11,110 nucleotides of DNA from Nitrospinota bacterium. GTDB taxonomy: Bacteria; Nitrospinota; Nitrospinia; JACRGO01. Numbering within the stretch: position 1 is the stretch's first letter; each line of letters opens with the position of its first letter. The notes under the pieces were generated by a model. That model did no database searches and was not told the DNA's origin. It saw only the letters and a list, made by a program, of their open reading frames with translations. The translations under genes and the position numbers were made by a program. The stretch is taken from contig JACRGO010000171.1 in assembly GCA_016212295.1 (NCBI GenBank), forward strand, positions 1 through 11,110, read 5' to 3'. This document shows positions 1-6,606 of the stretch, piece after piece.

Positions 1-107
1 CCAACATCGAACGTCCAACATCGAAGTAAGAAAAATTCGTTTTACGTTTTAAATCCTTTCTTCCTTTTTCGACGTTCGACGTTCAATGTTGGATGTTCGA
101 TGTTCAA
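1..107. repeat. Inverted-repeat element, AACATCGA type
   Basis: The left arm (1-27, built from CCAACATCGAACGT-like words) is the imperfect reverse complement of 69-107 (GACGTTC, AATGTTGGATGTTCGATG). An AT-rich centre separates them. The element may extend left of the window. Downstream of the Hda-like gene; 108-209 holds nothing else I can identify except a T-run on the minus strand after that gene's stop. Confidence 0.75.
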
Positions 108-209
108 TTCTTTAAAGTCCGCCCGAAGGGCGTTAAGTTCAGAGTAAAGTCACTTTCCCTTACATTATATGATGTTTTTGATTCTTTTGGGGTTCGTAAT
201 AAAAAAAAA

Positions 210-971
210 TTATTTTTCCAAAGATCCGAGGGCTTCCTGGATCAAGGGAATGGTGGCCTTGCGGCGCGTCAGTAGAGAATAGCGGTTGATTTCCTCTATT
301 ATCAACCGGAGGGAGCGGAAGTCGCGTGGATAGTGGTTCAGGATGTAGTCGATTTCTTTTTCCTCAAGGGCCAGCTTTTTCTCCCCGGCCAGCCTTTTCA
401 GGATTTTTCTCTTGGCCTCTTCGTCCGGCGGGCCAAGCCTTGCCGTCAACCCCCAGGCCAGCCTAGACGCAAGCCTTGGGGAAAGGGAGTTTGTCCTGGT
501 GGGAGGGTTTTTGCCCGTGGCGATGAAAAGTTTTTGGGTTTCGCGGAAATGATTGAAGAGGTGAAAAAGCGATTCCTGAAGGGCAGGGTAGGGGGAGGCG
601 TCTTCCACGTCGTCAACGAGCAGCGCGCCGGAGTCCTTATAGCGGGAAACAAGGCCAACCACCGCGCCTTCCGTGTCCGGGGAGCGTGACAGTTCCTCCA
701 GCGTCCTGCCAAGGGGCAAAAATTTCACGGCCATGCCAGGCTGCTTGGCTGCCAGTTCATTTCCAATTGCGTGAAGGAGGTGGGTTTTGCCGCAGCCGGT
801 TTCTCCATGAAAAAAAAAGCTTTTTTCCATGTCCGCCACTTCATCGCAAATTTTTTTGGCCATTCCGAAGGCCGTTTCGTTCCCCTCGAAAACGAAAAAA
901 TTTTCAAAAGTATAAACGAGATCGAATTTAAAAGGGAATAATTGCTGGCGGAGGGGGCTGTCCGATTTCAT
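210..971 (-). CDS. Hda/DnaA-type AAA+ ATPase
   Basis: A 253-residue protein related to the ATPase core of the replication initiator DnaA but without its C-terminal DNA-binding domain, as in Hda. Visible: the DnaA-like entry motif YTFENFFVFEGN (20-31), Walker A GETGCGKT (56-63), Walker B LLVDD (117-121), a sensor-1 stretch IATGKNPP (150-157), a box VII-like segment SRLAWGL with the candidate arginine finger R170, and a C-terminal lid DFRSLRLIIEEINRYSLLTR resembling Hda's. The N-terminal QQLFPF (9-14) looks like a sliding-clamp binding motif; Hda uses QLSLPL at the same place. By analogy it would bind DnaN and stimulate ATP hydrolysis on DnaA, or act as a DnaA-like loader; both are inference. 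The ATG at 971 has no good Shine-Dalgarno, and an inverted-repeat element begins 9 nt upstream, so its promoter lies in or beyond that repeat. Family certain, exact role moderate. Confidence 0.85.
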   Translation of the reverse strand: MKSDSPLRQQLFPFKFDLVYTFENFFVFEGNETAFGMAKKICDEVADMEKSFFFHGETGCGKTHLLHAIGNELAAKQPGMAVKFLPLGRTLEELSRSPDTEGAVVGLVSRYKDSGALLVDDVEDASPYPALQESLFHLFNHFRETQKLFIATGKNPPTRTNSLSPRLASRLAWGLTARLGPPDEEAKRKILKRLAGEKKLALEEKEIDYILNHYPRDFRSLRLIIEEINRYSLLTRRKATIPLIQEALGSLEK

Positions 972-979
972 GGAATATT

Positions 980-1072
980 ATTCACCGCGGAGACACAGAG
1001 GCGCAGAGATTTTTGTAAAAATTTAAAGTTCCATACTTTTTTTCTCCGCGTCTGCGATCTCCGCGGTGAAAA
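980..1072. repeat. Inverted-repeat element, CACCGCGGAGA type
   Basis: Arms TTCACCGCGGAGACACAGAG... (981-1010) and its near complement (1041-1070, ending CTCCGCGGTGAA) flank 30 nt of AT-rich DNA. The outer 13 bp match exactly. The left end is 9 nt from the start codon of the Hda-like gene. Confidence 0.85.
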
Positions 1073-1078
1073 TGTGGG

Positions 1079-1130
1079 ACGTTCAATGTTTGGGCACGAT
1101 GCATCGTGCCCTTACTGTTAGATGTTCAAT
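1079..1130. repeat. Repeat arm interrupted by a 20-bp palindrome
   Basis: GACGTTCAATGTT and GTTAGATGTTCAAT together resemble the right arm of the 1-107 element, but they are split by the perfect palindrome GGGCACGATGCATCGTGCCC (1092-1111) and a few flanking bases. This looks like one repeat inserted into another. It abuts the ahbD stop codon and has no T-run on the minus strand, so it is not a good terminator. Confidence 0.6.
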
Positions 1131-1133
1131 CTT

Positions 1134-2297
1134 TTATTCCTGGCTTTCCTTGCCCGCAATGCGCGTGGGCTCGTATATGCAGTAAGGCTCTTCCTCCATA
1201 TAATCCCCGGTTTCATAATAGGCCCTGGCGCGGCATCCCTCGCAAACCTTCTTGAACTCGCAGACGCCGCATTTGCCGCCGAGCTGGTCTGTGTCGCGCA
1301 GTCTTGCGAAGACGGAGGATTTTTCCCATATTGATTTAAAGGACTCCTTGAGGACATTCCCAGCCTCAACAGGGAGGTATCCGCAGGGGAAGACCTGGCC
1401 CTTGTGCGAGACGAAGCATATAGAGCTGCCCGCCAGGCATCCCTTGGTCATTGCCGCCATGCCGTGGGTCTTTGGCGTGATTTTAATTCCTTCCTCCTTG
1501 GCCCGCTGGCGCATGATCCTGAAATAATGCGGGGCGCAGGTGGCCTTGGTCTGGATTTTATTTTCCTTTGAAACATCGTAGAACCAGTTGAGCAGTTCCT
1601 CGTATTTTTTGGGGTCCAGCATCTCCTCGTCCGCTATCTCGACCCCGCAGCCCACGGGAACCAGCATGAAGATGTGAAGGGCCACGGCCCCTAAATCAAG
1701 CGCCAGTTGATAAAGCTCCTTTGCCTGGTGCGCGTTGTGGCGGGCGATGGTGCTGTTGATCTGGACCTCCACTCCCGCCTTCTTCAGGTGGTTAAGCCCC
1801 TCTATGGCGCGGTTAAAGGAGCCTTTGAGTTTGCGGAAGGAGTCATGGGTCTCGGCGTCGGCCCCGTCAAAGCTGATGGAGACCCTCTGGATGCCGGACG
1901 CCTTGACCTTTTCCGCTACGTTGGCGTCAACCAGGGTCCCGTTGGTGGCAAGGGCGCAGATAAGCCCCTTTTCCTTTGTCGTGTATTCCGCGATTTTGAA
2001 TATATCCGGCCTGAAGAGCGGCTCTCCGCCGGAGAGAACAAGGATCGGCCTCCCGGTCTCCGCGATGGAATCGATCATCCGGAATGCCTGCTGAGTTGTT
2101 AAATCGTCCTTCATCAACTGGCTGCTTACGTCTAACCGCCTGCAGTGGACGCATTCCAGGTTGCACCCGGCGGTGGTTTCCCAGAAAACGAGTTGGAGCT
2201 TGTTGGTTGCCGCTTTCATGAACATGGCGGCCTGATGTCCGCTGTGGTCTGTTTCCTTGATTTCCTGAAAGGTCTCTTTTATGTTTTTAGGATGCAT
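1134..2297 (-). CDS. ahbD: AhbD, heme b synthase (radical SAM/SPASM)
   Basis: A 387-residue cytoplasmic radical SAM enzyme. AhbD oxidatively decarboxylates the two propionates of Fe-coproporphyrin III to the vinyl groups of heme b, the last step of the siroheme-dependent heme pathway. Visible: the [4Fe-4S]-SAM motif CNLECVHC (C45, C49, C52), GGEP at 90-93, SISFDG at 140-145, and a C-terminal SPASM region with C287, C305, C343, C346, C352, C355 and C373 for auxiliary clusters. The central LVPVGCG and TCAPHYFRIMRQRA segments match my recollection of AhbD rather than NirJ or PqqE. It lies 300 bp downstream of ahbC on the same strand, which strongly supports the call. The ATG at 2297 has an AAGGA about 12 nt upstream, slightly far; M25 or M27 are alternative starts. 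The stop codon is 2 nt from a repeat arm. The siroheme decarboxylases AhbA/AhbB are not in the window. Confidence 0.85.
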   Translation of the reverse strand: MHPKNIKETFQEIKETDHSGHQAAMFMKAATNKLQLVFWETTAGCNLECVHCRRLDVSSQLMKDDLTTQQAFRMIDSIAETGRPILVLSGGEPLFRPDIFKIAEYTTKEKGLICALATNGTLVDANVAEKVKASGIQRVSISFDGADAETHDSFRKLKGSFNRAIEGLNHLKKAGVEVQINSTIARHNAHQAKELYQLALDLGAVALHIFMLVPVGCGVEIADEEMLDPKKYEELLNWFYDVSKENKIQTKATCAPHYFRIMRQRAKEEGIKITPKTHGMAAMTKGCLAGSSICFVSHKGQVFPCGYLPVEAGNVLKESFKSIWEKSSVFARLRDTDQLGGKCGVCEFKKVCEGCRARAYYETGDYMEEEPYCIYEPTRIAGKESQE

Positions 2298-2359
2298 TAT
2301 TTAGTGTTGTCCTTGGTAACTTGTTAATTAAATCCTTGTCAAAGCAGCAGGAATTTTTT

Positions 2360-2592
2360 AACCACAAAGCGCGCAAAGTACAAAGTTTATGAAGCTCCAA
2401 ATCTCAATTGCCAAATAACAAATAAATCTCAATAACCGAAATTACAAGAAAATAAACAAAGAAATTGTTTTGGACATTCATTAATTGAGATTTGTAATTT
2501 ATTTGTAATTTGTTATTTGTCTTTTGGAATTTTGTTTCCACTTTGGTTGCGGCGAAGCCGCGCCGCGTTCTTATTGAATTCTCTGTGGTGAA
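2360..2592. repeat. Nested inverted-repeat spacer between ahbC and ahbD
   Basis: An outer pair begins AACCACAAAGCGCGCAAAG (2360-2378) and ends CTCTGTGGTGAA (2581-2592). Inside it, 2392-2432 (CCAAATAACAAATAAATCTCAA) is imperfectly complementary to 2484-2532 (TTGAGATTTGTAATTTATTT...). A small GCGGCGAAGCCGC hairpin lies at 2549-2561. No gene is seen in the 300-bp spacer 2298-2597. Confidence 0.7.
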
Positions 2593-2597
2593 TTGCC

Positions 2598-3875
2598 TTA
2601 GGAAACAGCGGTAAGGGCCTCAGGCACAGGGAAAAGTTCACCCTTTTCCTCGAGCGTTTTCCAATCCTCAGGCGTCAAACCAATCTCTTCATCCGTGAGA
2701 TAACAGCCCGGATCAGGGGCGAAGGGGTCGCCGTATACCAGGTCGGCCCGGACCCTCAATGACCCGCCGCACGCCTTGAACCACTTGCACAGGCTGCATT
2801 TCCCTTTTATGCGGCTCGGCCTGGACTTGAGTCCGGCCATGAGCTTGTCAGAGGTGTCCAGCCAGATTACGCTGAATTTTCTTTCGCGCACGTTCCCGAA
2901 GGAGTAGTGCATCCAGAATTGGTCGGCGTGGACGTTTCCCAGGAAGTCTATGTCCCCGAATCCCACGCCGGAGCTGTATGTCCCGCCGCCGTTCCACTCA
3001 AGCTGTTTCAGCACCTCCGCGGCTTTTTGCGGATCATTTTGCAAAAGCTTCATGTAAAGGTAGATGCCGTCCACATGGTTATCAACCGTCAGTATGTCCT
3101 TGTCCATGCCGCGCTTATGGAAGTCCTCGGTCCTGTCCAGAATAATATCCATTGCGTGCCTGGTCTCCTGGTGGGTAAGGTCGTTTCCCTGGATGTCCCT
3201 GCCTCTTCCGGAATAAACGAGATGGTAAAAGCAGGCCCGCTGAATATTTTCCGCCTCAATGAAGTCGAATATCTGGTTAAGGTTTTCATAGTTATGGCGG
3301 GTGAGGGTAAGGCGCAACCCCACTCGCTGTCCGGTCTCCACGCAATTCCTGAACCCGGTCATTGCCTGCTCGAACGCCTTTTCCTTTCCGCGGAAATAGT
3401 CGTTGATTTCTCCTATGCCGTCCAGGCTGATGCCCACGTAGGCCATGCCGATCTCGTGTAGTTCCCTGGCTATGTCCTTGGTGATGAGGGTGCCGTTGGT
3501 GCTGAGGGTGGTTCGTATTCCCTTGCCCTTGGCGTAGCGGACCAGTTCAAAGAGGTCCGGGCGCACCAGGGGCTCGCCGCCTGAAAAAAGGAGGGCCGGG
3601 ATTTTGAATTCCGCGAGGTCATCGATAAGGGCCTTTCCTTCTTCGTTTGTCAGCTCGCCGGCGTACTTTTTTCCTTCCGAGTCGCTGTAGCAGTGGATGC
3701 ATTTGAGATTGCAGGAGCGGGTGACGTTCCAGGCCGTGACAGGCCGCCTCTCGGCGGCGGTTTTCGGGGTGGCGTGGGCCATCGGCCGGGCCGCCATGTG
3801 CTCGGACTGATGGCCGTAACGTATGGCGTCACCTGGATTTTCGTGGCCGCAATAAAGTTTTGATATTCCAATCAT
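2598..3875 (-). CDS. ahbC: AhbC, 12,18-didecarboxysiroheme deacetylase (radical SAM)
   Basis: A 425-residue radical SAM/SPASM enzyme. AhbC removes the two acetate side chains of 12,18-didecarboxysiroheme, giving Fe-coproporphyrin III for AhbD. Visible: the N-terminal signature MIGISKLYCG typical of the family, the radical SAM motif CNLKCIHC (C55, C59, C62), GGEP at 99-102, STNGTL, GISLDG, the central FYHLVYSGRGRD and TVDNHVDG segments, GNVHADQFW, and a SPASM-like C-terminus with C360, C363, C369 and C391. The C-terminal APDPGCYLTDEEIG also fits AhbC. Length matches the family (about 390-430); residues 20-45 are a variable linker. The start is secure: GGAGA sits 7 nt before the ATG, after a run of A. 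A possible promoter is listed upstream. ahbD follows after a repeat-filled 300-bp spacer, so cotranscription is possible but unproven. Confidence 0.88.
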   Translation of the reverse strand: MIGISKLYCGHENPGDAIRYGHQSEHMAARPMAHATPKTAAERRPVTAWNVTRSCNLKCIHCYSDSEGKKYAGELTNEEGKALIDDLAEFKIPALLFSGGEPLVRPDLFELVRYAKGKGIRTTLSTNGTLITKDIARELHEIGMAYVGISLDGIGEINDYFRGKEKAFEQAMTGFRNCVETGQRVGLRLTLTRHNYENLNQIFDFIEAENIQRACFYHLVYSGRGRDIQGNDLTHQETRHAMDIILDRTEDFHKRGMDKDILTVDNHVDGIYLYMKLLQNDPQKAAEVLKQLEWNGGGTYSSGVGFGDIDFLGNVHADQFWMHYSFGNVRERKFSVIWLDTSDKLMAGLKSRPSRIKGKCSLCKWFKACGGSLRVRADLVYGDPFAPDPGCYLTDEEIGLTPEDWKTLEEKGELFPVPEALTAVS

Positions 3876-3897
3876 TAATTATCTCCTTTTTTTTATT

Positions 3898-3927
3898 ATG
3901 ATAAGCGATAGGGTTGGTTTAAATCAA
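3898..3927 (-). promoter_or_regulatory. Possible sigma-70 promoter for ahbC
   Basis: On the minus strand TTGATT (3927-3922) and TATCAT (3903-3898) are separated by 18 nt. The predicted transcript would start roughly 20 nt before the ahbC ATG and include its GGAGA site. This is a match by eye to a degenerate consensus in AT-rich DNA. Confidence 0.35.
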
Positions 3928-3935
3928 AGGGAAAT

Positions 3936-4100
3936 AAAATTCCAAATGACAAAATTCAAATTCCAAACAAAATCCAAATGGCTCAACGTTTGTTCGCAGG
4001 CCCCAGCCTGAAGGCGGGAGTTAATACCTACCCATAGGGGTGAAATATTACATTAGTCTATTCGTGACATTCGTGTTCTTTATTTTGGTTGTGGCCAAAC
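3936..4100. repeat. Degenerate repeat spacer upstream of ahbC
   Basis: Reiterated AATTCCAAAT/ACAAAATTCAAA words occupy 3938-3979, without a clear complementary arm. Farther on, ATTCGTGACATTCGTGTTC (4061-4079) resembles half of the CACGAA-type element, and TTTTGGTTGTGGCCAAACCGCGC echoes the GGTTGCGGCGAAGCCGCGC of the ahbC-ahbD spacer. It appears to be a mosaic of decayed repeats. Confidence 0.45.
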
Positions 4101-4104
4101 CGCG

Positions 4105-4944
4105 CTAGGACTCCAATCCCAAATTTGGCGGAATAGCGGTGAATTCCTCCACGTCCTCGAAGAGGAGTTGGGCGTTGACCAGCAAGATGAACTTATCACC
4201 TTTCAGGTTTCTTGCGGTTTTTCCCACCAGATGGTTTTGAAGCCGGCCGGAAAAGCCCGGAATGTCTTGAACGCTCTCCTCCTGTAAATATTCCACGGAC
4301 TCCACTGAGTCAACTGAGAGGCTTATGGTCTTGTCCTCATGGTGAAGGACCATCGATATTTCAGTCATGGATTCATGAAGGAGCTTGCGGGCCGTTTCAA
4401 ACAGATTTACCAGCTCAGCGAGGATGCCATGCCGGGTTTCTTCTATGCGCCGGTATGCCTGGCCGTGTTCTCCACTTTTCACGAGGTCTATGACTTCGCC
4501 CGCCAGGGAGTGGATTCGCTTGTGGGGCGCGTCAAACTTTTTCATGTGGTTTTCAAGGATGATATTGGGCGCTTTGTAGCTATCGTACCACTTGCCGAAT
4601 TTGCATTGATGGGGATCGGTGGCAAGTTTGAAGACACGCGACTCCCGCACGGACGCCTCCAGCTCCGCCAGCCAGTTTTTGTGGTCTTGCTCCCGCTCCT
4701 TCAACAGTTCAATAAGGTTTTCCGTTTCAGTTTGAACAGTCGGCATCTTCAATATTTTCCGCAAATCAGCCACGGTTATGACCTTATCCCGCAGCTTCAT
4801 CACACCCCGTATGTAATCAGGGACCTGCGGTATTCTGTTCAGCTTGGGTAAGACCACCATCTCAGTCACAAAAATGCTGTAGATGCCGAAATACCGGTCT
4901 CCTATCTTGAAAATGATCCATGGAAATTTTGTTTCGAATGTCAT
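4105..4944 (-). CDS. CheW-like scaffold with an internal CZB zinc-binding domain
   Basis: A 279-residue chemotaxis-type adaptor. Residues 8-68 are the first half of a CheW domain (WIIFKIGDRYFGI, IPQVPDYIRGVMKLRDKVI, VADLRKIL). Residues 195-266 are the second half (ISMVLHHEDKTISLSVDSV, then KGDKFILLVNAQLLFED). Between them is a helical CZB (chemoreceptor zinc-binding) domain, about 75-190, with KFGKWY. The CZB three-His/one-Cys zinc site can be read as H88, C114, H141 and H145; the 27- and 4-residue spacings between the last three equal those of DgcZ (C52, H79, H83). CheW normally couples receptors to CheA. Here the fold is split at the loop where CheW usually has a short linker, so zinc or an oxidant sensed by CZB could modulate scaffold function (inference). 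No other chemotaxis gene is in the window. No strong Shine-Dalgarno precedes the ATG at 4944; the next ATG is at residue 29, inside the CheW fold, so 4944 is preferred. Confidence 0.85.
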   Translation of the reverse strand: MTFETKFPWIIFKIGDRYFGIYSIFVTEMVVLPKLNRIPQVPDYIRGVMKLRDKVITVADLRKILKMPTVQTETENLIELLKEREQDHKNWLAELEASVRESRVFKLATDPHQCKFGKWYDSYKAPNIILENHMKKFDAPHKRIHSLAGEVIDLVKSGEHGQAYRRIEETRHGILAELVNLFETARKLLHESMTEISMVLHHEDKTISLSVDSVESVEYLQEESVQDIPGFSGRLQNHLVGKTARNLKGDKFILLVNAQLLFEDVEEFTAIPPNLGLES

Positions 4945-5008
4945 AGCGCGGCTTGTTTAAAAAAATATTTATATACTTTACAAGGTCACAAACGGTGATT
5001 TATTATTA

Positions 5009-5250
5009 ACCACGAAATACACGAACTACACGAAAAAATTACAGAATAATTCTTTCAACCTGGGCCTTTGGATAATGTCCGGTTTATAGATTTGCCGGAG
5101 CTGCTCGCCTTTATAAAAAAGGCTAAGCTCTTTTTGGGAAATGAAAGGAATATTTTGCCTGCAAAGTTCTTTTTGAATACTGCCCCCTGAATGGAAAAAT
5201 ATTCCTTGAATAAAATTTTTTCGTGTGTTTCGTGTATTTCGTGGTTCAAT
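5009..5250. repeat. Inverted-repeat element, CACGAA type, enclosing a protein remnant
   Basis: The 33-nt left arm (5009-5041, beginning AACCACGAAATACACGAA) matches the complement of 5213-5247 with only about two differences, the best-preserved arms in the window. Unlike the other elements its interior is long (about 170 bp) and carries the GxxExxY-like fragment. It fills much of the 480-bp geneless interval 4945-5424. Confidence 0.85.
5047..5187 (-). pseudogene. Remnant of a GxxExxY-type protein
   Basis: Minus-strand translation of this stretch gives IQKELCRQNIPFISQKELSL followed by FYKGEQLRQIYKPDII. This resembles the core of GxxExxY proteins (compare the family pattern YxxALxxELxxxGIPFxxQxxLPVxYKGxxLGxYRxDFI). 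It then diverges (QRPRLKEL) where the family has its VELKA motif. The GxxExxY motif itself is degraded to GGSIQKEL and the N-terminal third is missing, so this is a fragment of about 47 codons, not a gene. The family is thought to have a PD-(D/E)XK nuclease-like fold. The fragment lies wholly between the arms of the 5009-5250 inverted repeat; the frame upstream of it is repeat-encoded (NHEIHETHEK / RNTRNTRK type translation). Confidence 0.5.
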
Positions 5251-5283
5251 TGCTTTTCTAAAAGAAGAATTAAAACCGCTGTG

Positions 5284-5407
5284 TTCCTGCTTTCGCGGGA
5301 ATGGCTGGTGAAAAATCACCATTTGTAACCATATTGAGTATAACTTATTATAACCGCAAAGAAGCAAAATTTATAATCTGAAAATTTTTTCTCTCCGCGT
5401 TTGGTTA
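5284..5407. repeat. Hairpins and an inverted repeat downstream of nagZ
   Basis: TTCCTGCTTTCGCGGGAA (5284-5301) is a hairpin of the widely dispersed ATTCCCGCGAAAGCGGGAAT type. GGTGAAAAATCACC (5307-5320) is a second small hairpin. TAACCGCAAAGAAGCAAAAT (5351-5370) and its imperfect complement ending CGCGTTTGGTTA (to 5407) form a third inverted repeat. Apart from these and the 5009-5250 element I see nothing in 4945-5424. Confidence 0.6.
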
Positions 5408-5424
5408 ACATATTAGCCTTTGAA

Positions 5425-6426
5425 TCAAACCGTCAGACGGTTTTTCAGCCTCATTACACGTTCCAGTGATTCATCTATCCGCTTTTCCTGGATGCGTCCG
5501 CTTTTCACAGCGTTCTGGAGAGACCGGAAGGCGGTTTCCTGTTTTTCGCGGTCCCGGCAAATCAGAAGAATATCGCAGCCGGCCTCAACCGCCCTGACGC
5601 ACGCCTCCGGGAAATCGTGGCATTCAGGCACGGCCCCCATCTCCATGTCATCGGAAAAAACAAGTCCCTTAAAGCCCATTTCCTCCCGGAGGAGACCGGT
5701 GAGTATCCGGCGCGAAAAGGTGGCGGCGCATTGCGGGTCGATATTTTTATAGACAACGTGCGCGCTCATGAGCATTTCAAGTCCGCCTTTTATTCCATTG
5801 ACAAAGGGGACCAGCTCCACCTTTGCCATCTGTTTCATTGAAGTATCAACTTCAGGGAGGCACGCATGGGAATCAAGGGAGGTGTGGCCGTGGCCGGGAA
5901 AGTGTTTTCCAACCGGGAATACCCCGCCTTCCATGAACCCTTGAATGGCGGCCACGCCGTGCCTGGAAACCAGGAGCGGATCAGGACCGTACGATCTGTC
6001 CCCTATGATCGGATTATCCGGATTAGTGTCCACATCCAGCACCGGGGCAAAGTTGATATTAAGTCCCGAGTCACGAAGTTCCTTTCCAACCGCCCTGGCG
6101 TTTTCTCTGGTTTTTTCAGGTGCATTCAATTCGCCCCAGGTCCTGTTTGGCGGAGACTCAATAAAAGGCGGCCCAAAGCGCTTGACCCTGCCGCCTTCCT
6201 GGTCCACTCCTATGAATAGGGGAGGAGCGCCGGGGTTATAGCGGAGATTCCACTCCTGGATAGTGGAACAAAGGTTCCGGACTTGTCCTTTGTCCTTGTA
6301 ATTCCTGGAAAAGAGTATAACGCCGCCGAAGGGAAAGTCCTTGAAAAATTCGAGCAGATCATCGGAAGGGGAGGGACCCTCAAACCCCACCATGATCAAC
6401 TGCCCGATTTTTGAGAGGAGGTTCAT
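5425..6426 (-). CDS. nagZ: NagZ, beta-N-acetylhexosaminidase (GH3)
   Basis: A 333-residue glycoside hydrolase family 3 enzyme with no signal peptide, hence cytoplasmic. NagZ removes N-acetylglucosamine from GlcNAc-1,6-anhydroMurNAc-peptides during peptidoglycan recycling. Visible (numbered from the ATG at 6426): the start MNLLSKIGQLIMVGF, VDQEGGRVKRF (74-84), the NagZ signature KHFPGHGHTSLDSH (174-187) with the catalytic His/Asp pair, MSAHVVY, and the nucleophile segment FSDDMEMG (257-264, nucleophile D259). The frame stays open upstream to a TTG at 6522, which would add 32 residues. Those codons come from an inverted-repeat element (NIEYRTPNFE-type spurious translation) and have no counterpart in NagZ, so I chose 6426. 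No clear Shine-Dalgarno is present for either start. It stands alone, 180 bp downstream of the DAHP synthase gene. Confidence 0.93.
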   Translation of the reverse strand: MNLLSKIGQLIMVGFEGPSPSDDLLEFFKDFPFGGVILFSRNYKDKGQVRNLCSTIQEWNLRYNPGAPPLFIGVDQEGGRVKRFGPPFIESPPNRTWGELNAPEKTRENARAVGKELRDSGLNINFAPVLDVDTNPDNPIIGDRSYGPDPLLVSRHGVAAIQGFMEGGVFPVGKHFPGHGHTSLDSHACLPEVDTSMKQMAKVELVPFVNGIKGGLEMLMSAHVVYKNIDPQCAATFSRRILTGLLREEMGFKGLVFSDDMEMGAVPECHDFPEACVRAVEAGCDILLICRDREKQETAFRSLQNAVKSGRIQEKRIDESLERVMRLKNRLTV

Positions 6427-6447
6427 GTGCAAGGAAAAAAAGAATTT

Positions 6448-6523
6448 TGAACAAGGAATAATGAATTTCGAAGGGGGAAAAGTGCAGACTTCAAAATTCG
6501 GTGTTCGATATTCGATATTCAAT
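6448..6523. repeat. Inverted-repeat element, AATATCGAA type, upstream of nagZ
   Basis: 6448-6474 (TTGAACAAGGAATAATGAAT...CGAAG) is imperfectly complementary to 6489-6523 (CTTCAAAATTCGGTGTTCGA, then TATTCGATATTCAAT). It is the source of the misleading 32-codon upstream extension of nagZ. The remainder, 6524-6606, shows only a short ACTAAAGT direct repeat on the minus strand. Confidence 0.65.
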
Positions 6524-6606
6524 TGAACTTGTTGAGTTGGTATTGCTAATAACGTATGGTAGGCACTTTAGTTCACTTGAAACTTTAGTCACTCAGCTTT
6601 ATGTTC

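Noticed and set aside
93-275. A 60-codon plus-strand open frame near the left end
   Set aside because: It starts in repeat DNA and ends inside the opposite-strand Hda-like gene, with no recognisable protein features.
2907-3461. A 184-codon plus-strand open frame opposite ahbC
   Set aside because: It is a shadow frame antisense to the conserved core of AhbC, with no protein features of its own.
5026-5367. A 113-codon minus-strand open frame as an intact gene
   Set aside because: Its first half translates spacer and repeat-arm sequence (RNTRNTRK) and its end runs into the other arm; only the central fragment resembles a protein family, so it is listed as a remnant.
5427-5443. AAACCGTCAGACGGTTT palindrome at the end of nagZ as a terminator
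   Set aside because: It overlaps the last codons and is not followed by a T-run on the minus strand.
6427-6522. A 32-residue N-terminal extension of NagZ from a TTG start
   Set aside because: The codons come from the AATATCGAA-type inverted repeat, and the conserved NagZ N-terminus begins at the ATG at 6426.
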